This document shows positions 39,608 to 48,800 of a stretch of DNA of 64,000 bases, one piece after another. The DNA lies in NCBI GenBank assembly GCA_009911195.1, contig QXWV01000115.1, positions 1 to 64,000 of the forward strand. Reading direction: 5' to 3'. Within the stretch, counting starts at the first letter, position 1. The number at the start of each line of letters is the position of its first letter. The notes beneath the pieces were generated by a model, which saw only the letters and a list, made by a program, of their open reading frames with translations, had not been told where the DNA came from and searched no databases. The position numbers and the translations under genes were made by a program. This DNA is from Lachnospiraceae bacterium. Lineage in GTDB: Bacteria > Bacillota > Clostridia > Lachnospirales > Lachnospiraceae.

Positions 39608-41464
39608 ATGAAGAAATTCGACTTTAGTGGCTGGGCTACCCGGAACAACCTGAAATGCTCTGACGGACGGACAATCATGAAGGATGCATTCAAGGATAAT
39701 GACGGGCAGACGGTTCCGCTTGTATGGAACCACCAGCACAATGAACCGTTTAATGTTCTCGGACACGCATTGTTGGAAAATCGTGCGGATGGCGTATATG
39801 CGTATTGTACGTTCAATGACACTGAGCAGGGGAGAAATGCCAAGCTCCTGGTGAAACATGGAGATGTTTCGGCGTTATCGATCTTTGCGAATCAGTTGCG
39901 GGAGCGTGCATCAAATGTACTTCATGGTGCCATCCGGGAAGTCAGTCTTGTGCTGGCTGGTGCGAATCCGGGCGCATTCATTGATACGATAGCGCTTTCC
40001 CACGGCGATGACGCGGATGGAGAAGCAATCATTTATACCGGGGAACCGATCAGCCTTTATCATTCGGGAACCAAGGAAGATGATGAAGACGGCACGGATG
40101 ATCTTGATGACAAGGATAAAAATCCGGATAAGAAGGATGGCGAAGATGATGAGACCATTGAGGATATCATCAATACTTTTAATAAAAAGCAGAAAGATGT
40201 TTTCTATGCTGTAGTCGGAGAGATTATGTCCCAGAATGGCTCTCCGGATGACAAGAAAAAAGAGGAGAAAGAAAAAGGAGGTAATGAAAATATGAAGCAT
40301 AATGTATTTGACAATGACCAGCAGGTTCAGAGCAACGTTCTGTCCCATGCGGATCAGGCAGAGATTTTGAAACTGGCAAAATCCGATGGGGTTGGCTCTT
40401 TCAAAACCGCTATAAAGATTTATATGGAGGAAAACAATCTTCAGCACTCTGACATCAGCGGTTTTGTTCAGACCGGCAACGGTAATGTTGCTACACTGTT
40501 CCCCGAGTATGTTGAAGCACATCCCAGTCGCACTCCTGAGCTTATTACCAATGATATGGGATGGGTCGATGCTATTATGGCCAAGACTCAGAAGATCCCT
40601 CACGGTCGTGTTCGTACTTCCCATGTAGATATCCGTAATATCGACTCTCTGGCTGCTAAGGGTTATACCAAAGGCAATGAGAAGAAGATTACCGGCAACT
40701 ATGCCTTGGTAAGACGTACTACTGACCCTCAGTGCGTGTATGTTACGTCTGAACTGCATCGTGATGATGTGGTAGATATCGAGAACTTCGATTACGTTCA
40801 GTTCCAGTATGGCATCGATCAGATTTCGCTGAAGGAGACTCTGGCTGTTGCTACTATGCTGGGTGATAACCGTCCTGACAGTGATCCGGAAAAGATCTTC
40901 CCGGAACATATCCGTCCTATCTGGGTGGACGATGAGCTTTACACCATCCATAGGGATATTGATTTTGCCGCTATGGCTAAAGAACTTCAGGGTAACAGCA
41001 CGGAGGATTACTTCGGCGAGAGCTTCATTTATGCGGAAGCGATGGTTACAGCTTTGCGCAAGGCACGCAAGCATTTCCGCGGTACCGGTAAGCCTGATCT
41101 GTATATCACTACCGACATGCATAACACCATGATTCTTGCGCGTGATCGCAATGGTAGACGTATCTACGAGACGGATACCGAACTGGCGGCTGCTTTGGGT
41201 GTTGCCAATATCTATGAAGTAACTCAGTTCGAGGACAAGATTCGTACCGATGCTGACAATAAGAAGCATAAGCTCCATGCTATCTGTGTGAACATGGCTG
41301 ATTACGGCTATGGCGCTTCCAAGGGCGGCGATGTGACGCACTTTACAGACTTTGATATCAAGTTCAACCAGCTTCAGTCTTTGCTGGAGACTCGTAAGTC
41401 TGGCCAGCTTACTAGGATCAAGTCCGCTATTGTTATCGAGGAACTGGTAGAGGAGCAGGGATAA
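39608..41464 (+). CDS. Prohead protease / major capsid protein fusion, with an internal start for capsid
   Basis: Residues 1-150 are an S78-type protease: WNHQHNEPFNVLGHA holds the catalytic His and VSALSIFA the Ser. Residues 150-228 are an Asp/Glu/Lys-rich delta-like linker. From residue 229 the protein is an HK97-fold capsid. An AAAAAGGAGG at 40272-40281 lies about 10 bases before ATG 40292, in frame, so capsid alone (390 residues) can be made at high level while a few fused copies give the protease. TTCAAAATG precedes the upstream start. Confidence 0.85.
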   Translation: MKKFDFSGWATRNNLKCSDGRTIMKDAFKDNDGQTVPLVWNHQHNEPFNVLGHALLENRADGVYAYCTFNDTEQGRNAKLLVKHGDVSALSIFANQLRERASNVLHGAIREVSLVLAGANPGAFIDTIALSHGDDADGEAIIYTGEPISLYHSGTKEDDEDGTDDLDDKDKNPDKKDGEDDETIEDIINTFNKKQKDVFYAVVGEIMSQNGSPDDKKKEEKEKGGNENMKHNVFDNDQQVQSNVLSHADQAEILKLAKSDGVGSFKTAIKIYMEENNLQHSDISGFVQTGNGNVATLFPEYVEAHPSRTPELITNDMGWVDAIMAKTQKIPHGRVRTSHVDIRNIDSLAAKGYTKGNEKKITGNYALVRRTTDPQCVYVTSELHRDDVVDIENFDYVQFQYGIDQISLKETLAVATMLGDNRPDSDPEKIFPEHIRPIWVDDELYTIHRDIDFAAMAKELQGNSTEDYFGESFIYAEAMVTALRKARKHFRGTGKPDLYITTDMHNTMILARDRNGRRIYETDTELAAALGVANIYEVTQFEDKIRTDADNKKHKLHAICVNMADYGYGASKGGDVTHFTDFDIKFNQLQSLLETRKSGQLTRIKSAIVIEELVEEQG

Positions 41465-41485
41465 GACCGGAGGAGAAAATTCAAA

Positions 41486-41809
41486 ATGGCGAAATTTTAT
41501 GGAGCAATCGGCTACGCTAAAACGGTGGAAACAAAACCGGGTGTATGGAGACCGAAGATAATCGAGAAGCAGTACTTCGGAGATTTGACGCGGAATACGC
41601 GTCGGTATGAATCTTCCGGGCAGGTCAATGACAATCTCAATATCGCAAATGAGATTAGCATCGTAGCCGATCCATATGCCAGGCAGAATTTCCACTCCAT
41701 GCGGTATGTTGAATTCATGGGGGCAAAGTGGAAGATCACGAGTGTGGAAGTCCAGTATCCCCGGCTGATACTGACGATAGGGGGTGTGTATAACGATGGC
41801 GAAACCTAG
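41486..41809 (+). CDS. Head closure / head-tail connector protein (107 aa)
   Basis: The ATG sits in TTCAAAATG after GGAGGAG. The beta-rich protein, with FGDLTRNTRRYESSGQVND, then ANEISIVADPYA and MGAKWKITSVEVQYPRLIL, has the pattern of SPP1 gp16-like stoppers. Its position after the capsid supports this. The next gene overlaps it. Confidence 0.7.
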   Translation: MAKFYGAIGYAKTVETKPGVWRPKIIEKQYFGDLTRNTRRYESSGQVNDNLNIANEISIVADPYARQNFHSMRYVEFMGAKWKITSVEVQYPRLILTIGGVYNDGET

Positions 41810-42104
41810 AGAAGCATTGCAGACTCTGTTTGAGAAACTTCTTGGAAGCCGCAACGTATATTTCCAGCTCCCTGAGTCGGTCAAGCTGAACTATCCGTGC
41901 ATTGTTTATGAACGGAGCGGTATTCGTATCGATTCGGCAAACAACAAAGCGTATCTGAAGCACAATCAGTATACAGTCACATACATTGACGAAGACCCGG
42001 ATTCGGAGATTCCTGATAAGCTGTTGGAACTGGGATATTGCAGATTTAATACTCATTTTACGGCGGATAATCTCAATCACGATGTCTTCACACTATATTT
42101 TTAA
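41796..42104 (+). CDS. Tail completion (terminator) protein (102 aa)
   Basis: The ATG at 41796 overlaps the previous gene. LQTLFEKLLGSRNVYFQLPESVKLNYPCIVYERSG, then QYTVTYIDEDPDSEIPDKLLEL, matches the alpha/beta pattern of gp17-like tail-to-head joining proteins. It directly precedes the tail tube gene. Confidence 0.7.
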   Translation: MAKPREALQTLFEKLLGSRNVYFQLPESVKLNYPCIVYERSGIRIDSANNKAYLKHNQYTVTYIDEDPDSEIPDKLLELGYCRFNTHFTADNLNHDVFTLYF

Positions 42105-42118
42105 GGAGGTAGTAATTC

Positions 42119-42934
42119 ATGAGTAGAATTAAGTGGGACGAAGTCGGTAAGCGTCTCTATGAAACTGGCGTGGATCATGGCGTTCTTTACCCCGCCGTAA
42201 AGGCATCTTATCCGAAAGGCGTAGCCTGGGACGGTCTGATTAACGTAAATGAGAGCCCTTCGGGAGCAGAATCGACACCGCAGTATGCGGATAACATTGA
42301 ATATCTGAATCTGGTTTCCGCAGAGAAGTTTGCGGCGACCATCGAGGCATACTTCTCTCCCGTGGAATTTGATGAATGCGATGGTTCGGCGGAAGCGGCT
42401 CCCGGAGTAATCGTTGGCCAGCAGACAAGGAAACCGTTCGGTCTGTCCTATCGAAGCCTGATTGGCAACGATGTAGATGATACGGACCACGGTTATAAGA
42501 TCCATCTGGTGTACAACGGAAAAGCGGCTCCGTCGGAGAGAGCCCGCAATACCGTGAATGAGAGCCCGGAGGCTGTTCAGCTCAGTTGGTCGGTATCTAC
42601 CACACCGGTGGTAATTAACATAATCAATCCGAAGACTGGAAAAGTCTACAAACCGGCGGCGCATTTACAGATTGATTCCACAAGGACCGATCCGGAGAAG
42701 CTGGCGGCATTTGAGGAGATTCTTTACGGTAAAGATGGGGAGTTTACTGCAACTACCGATACTGATTTCAGCTCTGGAAAGAAATATTATGAGCTGGTGG
42801 ACGGCGAGTACGTGAAGACTGCTGACCAGACTTTCGATGCCTCTAAGACCTATTACGAGGCAACAGTGGAGCCTGTCGATGCAAGACTGCCTTTACCGGA
42901 CGAAGTGATCAAGTTCTTCAATGAAGCGGGTTAA
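42119..42934 (+). CDS. Major tail tube protein (271 aa)
   Basis: The start follows AAGGAGG. The beta-rich N-terminal 190 residues, with VAWDGLINVNESPSGAE, then EYLNLVSAEKFAATIEAYFSP and the conserved IHLVYNGKAAPSE, are the tail tube pattern. The C-terminal 75 residues (YYELVDGEYVKTADQTFD) look like a small decorating domain, common in Clostridia phages. Confidence 0.85.
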   Translation: MSRIKWDEVGKRLYETGVDHGVLYPAVKASYPKGVAWDGLINVNESPSGAESTPQYADNIEYLNLVSAEKFAATIEAYFSPVEFDECDGSAEAAPGVIVGQQTRKPFGLSYRSLIGNDVDDTDHGYKIHLVYNGKAAPSERARNTVNESPEAVQLSWSVSTTPVVINIINPKTGKVYKPAAHLQIDSTRTDPEKLAAFEEILYGKDGEFTATTDTDFSSGKKYYELVDGEYVKTADQTFDASKTYYEATVEPVDARLPLPDEVIKFFNEAG

Positions 42935-42970
42935 GCCCAAAACAACAATTTAATAACAGAACATGTATAG

Positions 42971-43013
42971 CGGGGCTGCTTTCAGACGAATGAATTGCGG
43001 CTCCGTTTTTTTA
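42971..43013 (+). terminator. Rho-independent terminator after the tail tube gene
   Basis: CGGGGCTGC pairs with GCGGCTCCG, with wobbles, around a 17-base loop, followed by seven T. It would lower expression of genes after the abundant tube protein. Confidence 0.65.
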
Positions 43014-43038
43014 TGCAAATCGAAAGGAGAAAGAAATC

Positions 43039-43473
43039 ATGTTAAAGAAAACACAGACCTATACTGACTTCGATGGAAACGAGAGAACTGAGGATTTTTA
43101 CTTCAATCTGACAGAGGCTGAACTGACGGAGTTGGAGTATTCCATGAATGGCGGATTATCCCAGTTACTGGAGAAGATCATCAAAGAGGATGATCAGAAA
43201 CAGATCATTGAGTATTTCAAGAAGATTGTGATTATGGCTTATGGCGTAAAGAGCCTGGATGGCAGGCAGTTCATCAAGAACGACAGTGTTCGCGAGGAAT
43301 TTGCCTCTACGGTTGCTTACTCTGACATTTTCATGGAGCTGGCACACGATGCAAACAAGGCGGCCGAGTTCGTCAACGGCATTATACCCAAGACAAAGGC
43401 CAAGAATGGACAGAATATTACCGCTCTTCCCGGCCAGCCCCCCATCACAAGGGTTACTCCGCCTACCGCTTAA
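43039..43473 (+). CDS. Tail assembly chaperone (144 aa)
   Basis: The start follows AAAGGAG. DFDGNERTEDFYFNLTEAELTELEYSMNGG, then LLEKIIKEDDQKQIIEYFKKIVIMAYGVKS, is the pattern of gpG-type tail chaperones that hold the tape measure protein. A programmed frameshift to the next gene was looked for; the genes are in separate frames with a 26-base gap and no clear slippery site. Confidence 0.75.
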   Translation: MLKKTQTYTDFDGNERTEDFYFNLTEAELTELEYSMNGGLSQLLEKIIKEDDQKQIIEYFKKIVIMAYGVKSLDGRQFIKNDSVREEFASTVAYSDIFMELAHDANKAAEFVNGIIPKTKAKNGQNITALPGQPPITRVTPPTA

Positions 43474-43499
43474 ATCTATGAAAGAGGGAGATTGGAGAA

Positions 43500-44054
43500 A
43501 TGCTTAAAATCACGATACCCGGTCAGGAATTCTGGGATGAGGAAAAAGAAGTATTCGTCAATACAAAAGGCGCAACTCTGCAGTTAGAGCATTCCCTGGT
43601 CTCCCTTTCAAAATGGGAATCCAAATGGCATAAACCGTTTCTCGGAAATGGAGATAAAACGGTGGAAGAGACAGTGGACTATATACGCTGTATGACATTG
43701 ACACAGAATGTCAATCCGTCGGTCTATGACTTTATTACCAACGAAATAATCGGACAGGTTTCCGACTACATTGACGATTCGATGACGGCTACGTGGTTCT
43801 CGAAAGAGGACAAGGGTTCTCCAAATAGGGAAGTCATTACGGCGGAGATTATTTATTACTGGATGATTGCGCTTAACATCCCATTTGAATGCCAGAAATG
43901 GCACTTGAACAGGCTTTTGACCCTGATAAGAGTCTGCAATGTGAAAAATGCACCGCCGGAGAAGCTCTCCAAGAACGAGATTGCCAAAAGGAATGCGGCA
44001 ATAAATGCCGCCAGAAGGAAAGCGCATAAAGCAAAAGGAGGAAATAGGCTATGA
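43500..44054 (+). CDS. Second tail assembly protein (184 aa)
   Basis: The ATG follows GATTGGAGA. ATLQLEHSLVSLSKWESKWHKPFL, then VSDYIDDSMTATWFSKED, and a basic C-terminus (NAARRKAHKAKG) recur between the chaperone and the tape measure in Clostridia phages. It probably helps tail assembly (gpGT-like partner). Confidence 0.65.
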   Translation: MLKITIPGQEFWDEEKEVFVNTKGATLQLEHSLVSLSKWESKWHKPFLGNGDKTVEETVDYIRCMTLTQNVNPSVYDFITNEIIGQVSDYIDDSMTATWFSKEDKGSPNREVITAEIIYYWMIALNIPFECQKWHLNRLLTLIRVCNVKNAPPEKLSKNEIAKRNAAINAARRKAHKAKGGNRL

Positions 44055-45481
44055 AATTGGTGGAATCTATTTTAAGCCAGAATCCCTGCTATACGGCAGG
44101 AAAGAAGATTAAAGTAATGGGCTTGATGCTTCATTCCGTAGGTTGTCCACAGCCCAAAGCATCGGCCTTTGTCAACAGCTGGAACAGCCCGTCGCACAGC
44201 AATTCGTGTGTTCACGGATTTATCGATGGAAATGACGGCACAGTATATCAGACACTTCCGTGGGAACACAGAGGATGGCACTGTGCAAGCGGATCAAAAG
44301 GCAGCGGAAACAACACTCACATCGGGATCGAGATGTGTGAACCCGCCTGTATCAAGTATACGAGTGGTGCGAGCTTCACCTGCTCTGATATGGATGCTGC
44401 AAAGACGGTGGTCAAGAGGACTTATGAGTCTGCAGTGGAACTGTTCGCTATGCTCTGTAAGAAGTTTGAGCTTGACCCTTTGGCAGATGGGGTGGTGATT
44501 TCACATAAGGAAGGTCATGACCGTGGGATTGCCTCGAATCATGGAGACCCGGAACATTTATGGTCCCAGCTTGGCATGGGCTATACAATGGACGGGTTTC
44601 GGCGGGATGTCAAAATGGTTATGGATGCTTCAGTTTCTGAATCCATAGCAGAAGAATTGGTTGTGGAGAAAAAGACTGAGAGCACGGATGTGGTTGAAGC
44701 CGAAAGTAAAGAGAAAGCGATCTGGGATTTTCTGACCATCGAATGCGGTCTTAACTCTTTTGCAGCGGCAGGTGTAATGGGAAATCTGTATGCAGAAAGT
44801 GGATTGAGACCTGATAATCTTCAGAACAGTTTTGAGAAGAAGCTGGACATGGATGATGCGGCTTATACTGCGGCAGTGGATTCCGGAGCATACAACAAGA
44901 ATGCGTTTATAAATGACAAGGCTGGCTATGGATTGGCGCAGTGGACATATTGGAGCCGGAAGCAGGCTTTGTATGAATACGCAAAGACAATCGGTGTGTC
45001 CATTGCTGATATGCACATGCAGCTCTCATTTTTCTGGAAAGAAGTGATGCAAAAAGCGCCGTTTCTTAAAAAGCTTCAAAATGCGGGTTCTGTTCTTGAA
45101 GCATCCAATGTTGTCCTGCATGATTATGAGCGTCCGGCGGATCAGTCTGAAACAATGGAAAAGAAACGGGCGGAATACGGACAGACATTTTTTGACCTGT
45201 TTGCCAAGGAAAAACAATCGGAGGTATCCGGGAATAATAATGAAACGTTCAAAGAGGTACTGGCAAAGCCCTTTTTGGTAAGGGTGAATACTTCGTATCT
45301 GAACATCAGGAAAAAGCCGGGAACCAACTACGCCAAGACCGGGAAGTATACAGGGATTGGAGTATTTACGATTGTGGAGGTACAGCCCGGCGAGGGCTCG
45401 GATTCTGGATGGGGGCTTTTGAAGTCCTATGCGGATGACAGGGACGGATGGATTTCTTTGGATATTACAGAAAGGGTGTAA
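44051..45481 (+). CDS. Endolysin: amidase, tail-lysozyme domain and SH3 (476 aa)
   Basis: The start overlaps the previous stop after AAAGGAGG. An N-terminal Amidase_2 domain has zinc ligands in LMLHSVG (His), WHCASGSKGSG and SHKEGHDRGIASNHGDPEHLW. The middle (about 225-345) is a phage-tail-lysozyme-like domain (AAAGVMGNLYAESGL). The C-terminus (from about 405, YLNIRKKPG, then GWGLLKSYADDRDGWI) is a bacterial SH3 wall-binding domain. It lies inside the tail module, far from the holin at 59311, so a virion role is possible. Confidence 0.85.
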   Translation: MKLVESILSQNPCYTAGKKIKVMGLMLHSVGCPQPKASAFVNSWNSPSHSNSCVHGFIDGNDGTVYQTLPWEHRGWHCASGSKGSGNNTHIGIEMCEPACIKYTSGASFTCSDMDAAKTVVKRTYESAVELFAMLCKKFELDPLADGVVISHKEGHDRGIASNHGDPEHLWSQLGMGYTMDGFRRDVKMVMDASVSESIAEELVVEKKTESTDVVEAESKEKAIWDFLTIECGLNSFAAAGVMGNLYAESGLRPDNLQNSFEKKLDMDDAAYTAAVDSGAYNKNAFINDKAGYGLAQWTYWSRKQALYEYAKTIGVSIADMHMQLSFFWKEVMQKAPFLKKLQNAGSVLEASNVVLHDYERPADQSETMEKKRAEYGQTFFDLFAKEKQSEVSGNNNETFKEVLAKPFLVRVNTSYLNIRKKPGTNYAKTGKYTGIGVFTIVEVQPGEGSDSGWGLLKSYADDRDGWISLDITERV

Positions 45482-45484
45482 ATT

Positions 45485-45868
45485 ATGAGCGGCATAACGT
45501 TCCGGCATAAAGGCGACTTCTCCAAAACGGAGAAGTTTTTTAATTCTCTTTTGAAGTTGGATTATCTCAACGTGCTGGAGCGTTATGGGCAGGCGGGGGT
45601 TGCGGCTCTCGTCGCTGCAACGCCAAAGGACAGCGGTTTGACAGCAGCTTCCTGGGATTACGAGATAACCCATAACGGGAAAGAAACAACTATTGCGTTC
45701 ACCAATTCCAATGTGAGCAACGGGGTGAATATCGCAATTATTTTACAGTATGGGCATGGAACAAAAGGCGGCGGATACGTGGCGGGAAGAGATTACATCA
45801 ATCCAGCCATACAGCCAATTTTCGATAAGATGGCAAATGAAGCTTGGAGGGAGGTAACGAATCTATGA
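45485..45868 (+). CDS. HK97 gp10-like tail/connector protein (127 aa)
   Basis: The start follows AGAAAGGG. GVAALVAATPKDSGLTAASWDYEI is the conserved core of the HK97-gp10 family, which closes the tail tube. In other phages it lies before the tail tube gene, so its position after the endolysin is shifted. Confidence 0.8.
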   Translation: MSGITFRHKGDFSKTEKFFNSLLKLDYLNVLERYGQAGVAALVAATPKDSGLTAASWDYEITHNGKETTIAFTNSNVSNGVNIAIILQYGHGTKGGGYVAGRDYINPAIQPIFDKMANEAWREVTNL

Positions 45869-48800
45869 GTAAGTCTGTAGAAAAACGCATTGTCGAGATG
45901 CGGTTTGACAATCAGCAGTTCGAGAAGGGCGTACAGACTACTATGGGTACGCTTGACAAGCTTAAACATTCCCTGAAACTCGATGGAGCGACAAAAGGTC
46001 TTGAAGATATCGATAAAGCGGCAAAAGGGATTAACATATCAGGGCTGAGTAGTGCGGTAGAAACTGTTAAGAGCAGGTTTTCGGCACTTGAAGTGGTGGC
46101 AATCACAGCATTGGCGAACATCACGAATTCAGTGGTCAATGCCGGAAAGAAACTCGTTGATTCGTTTACGATGGAGCCGATTCAGCAGGGGTTTGCAGAG
46201 TACGAACTCAAAATGGGATCCGTGCAGACCATCATGGCGAGCACGGGAGCAGATATCAAGACAGTCAATGGATACCTTGAAGAATTAAATACATATTCGG
46301 ATAAAACCATTTATTCGTTTGCTGATATGACTTCAAGCATTGGTAAATTTACAAATGCAGGCGTTTCTCTGGATGATGCAGTAAAGGCGATCAAGGGTAT
46401 CAGCAATGAGGCGGCGGTTTCAGGAGCAAACGCAAACGAAGCATCCAGGGCTATGTATAACTTCGCTCAGGCATTGTCTTCAGGAGCAGTAAAACTGATA
46501 GACTGGAAGTCCATTGAAAACGCCAATATGGCCACTGTAGAGTTCAAACAGTCATTGCTGGATACGGCTCTCGCAATGGGAACAGTCGTCAAAGTCGGCG
46601 ATAAATATCAGTCGACAACAACAGATGCACAGGGAAAGATATCTGACTTGTTTACAGCAACGAGTATGTTTAACGATTCTCTTTCCTCGCAATGGATGAC
46701 TACAGATGTTCTTGTGCAGACATTGGGTAATTATGCAACTGATGTGCGGGAAATGACCTCCGCCGAGAAGAAGGCATATGAGGAAAAACTCCGAGGCATC
46801 GGATACACCGAAGAGCAGATCAAGGCTATCGAAGAACTTGGGCAGAAAGCGTATGACTCGGCGCAGGATGTAAAAACGTTCAGCCAGTTGATGGATACGC
46901 TCAAAGAAGCAGCAGGTTCCGGATGGGCACAGACATTTGAGATTTTATTTGGCGATCTGGAAGAGGCAAAAGTTTTATGGACCGCTGTAAGTCAAGTTGT
47001 AGGTGGGTTTATTGACCAATCGTCAAAAGCCAGAAATGACATGCTCCAGGGTTGGAAAGATTTGGGCGGGAGACAAGCCCTCATTGAGTCCGTTCAAAAT
47101 GCATTCAGTGGTCTGATGAGCGTGGTTAAGCCGGTTGGAGAGGCGTTTCGTGAAATTTTCCCAGCAACTACATCGGAACAGCTTATGAACCTGACTAAAG
47201 GTTTAAAAGAGTTTACATCGCATTTGAAACTGAGCGATAAAGATTCCCAAAACCTAAAGAATACTTTCAAGGGTCTGTTCGCAGTTTTGGATCTTGTGAA
47301 ACAGGGAATTGGTGCGCTCGTTAAAGCAGTGTTCCCGATGACAAAAGGGCTTGGGAGTCTCGGATCTGGGGTTTTGAGCGTAACCGGGAAAATCGGGGAA
47401 TGGCTTGTATCTCTGGACCAGGCAGCAAAGAAGAGCGATGTTTTTAACCAGGCAATACAGAAATTCCATGATAAAGTCAGCCCGATCTTCAAATCGATAA
47501 AAGGGCATATCGACGGCGCTGTTGTGGCAATCAAGAAATTTGCAGAAACGCATTTCAATGTTCCGGACACATCTGGACTTATGAGCGTGGCAGATAAGCT
47601 GAAAGCAAGAATTGAACCGCTCAAAAAAATAGGTGAAGTCGCAAAGGAAGCGATGGGAAAATTGGTTGATGCATTCAAGGCATCTGCTCCTGTCCTGGCG
47701 AATCTGGGTGGAATCATTGTCGATGCTCTCGGAAAAGTAATTGACGGAATCATGAAAGCATTGCGAGGCGAAGGATTTGATTCGCTAATTGACCTGTTGA
47801 ACGGTGGTATTGTCACTGGTATTGGTGTAGGCATCATGAAGTTCATCAAGAACCTTACCGGATTGGAAAGCACTGCAGACGATGCTATTGGCGGGTTTGC
47901 TGGAATTATAGAGGGATTCAAGGGCGCTATCAACGGAGCAAAAGAAACCCTTGCAGATTTCCAGGCAAGTCTGAAAGCGGATATACTGATGAAGATTGCC
48001 GGTTCTATTGCGGTTCTTGCCGGTTCACTTTTGGTGCTGTCGCTGATCGATTCGGATAAACTGGGAGGGGCATTAGCTTCTATCAGCATCCTCTTTGCCG
48101 AACTGGCCGCATCTATGGCGTTGTTTGATAAAACATTGAGCGGGCAGAAAGGTCTGAATAAGTTTGGGATGGCGATGATTGAAATGTCAGCCGCTATTCT
48201 TGTGCTTGCCTCAGCTCTTAAGAAGATTGCGAGTATCGATTCGGATAAGTTGGCCGGCGCTCTTGTCGGTATAACGGTCCTGATCGGAGAGATGGTGGCG
48301 GCTTCCCTGGCACTTTCAAAATGGGGTGGGAAGATAAAGACAAGTGCGGTATCAATGATTCTGTTCGCCGAAGCCATCAATATTCTGGCAAATGCTGTCG
48401 GGAAACTGGGGGCACTTGATACGGATAAGCTGACAAAAGGGCTTGTTGGTGTCGGTGTACTCATGGCGGAGTTAGCGGCATTCATGGTTGCTTCAAAGTT
48501 TGGAAATTTCAAAGCGACACAGGGACTAGCAATCATCGAATTGTCAGCGGCACTTCTGATTTTGGAGAAGTCGGTTTCCGGTTTTGGGTCAATGGACATC
48601 GAAACGATAAAGCAAGGTTTGGCTGGTGTCGGCGTTGTTCTTGCGGAAGTGGCCGGATTTTCGGTAATCGCTGGAAAAGCGAAAAATATTCTTTCCAGTG
48701 CAACGGCTTTGACTGTTATCGGAGCAGCCATGTTGATATTTGGGAAAGCGATTAAAGATATCGGGTCACTGTCCATTGAAACGATTGGAAAAGGATTGAT

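Noticed and set aside
39911-41884. 657-codon open frame on the minus strand
   Set aside because: It covers the protease/capsid gene and connectors, begins inside a connector gene, has no ribosome site, and the opposite strand is strongly supported.
43039-44054. Programmed frameshift between the tail chaperone genes
   Set aside because: No slippery heptamer was evident at the end of the first gene, and the second has its own start and ribosome site.
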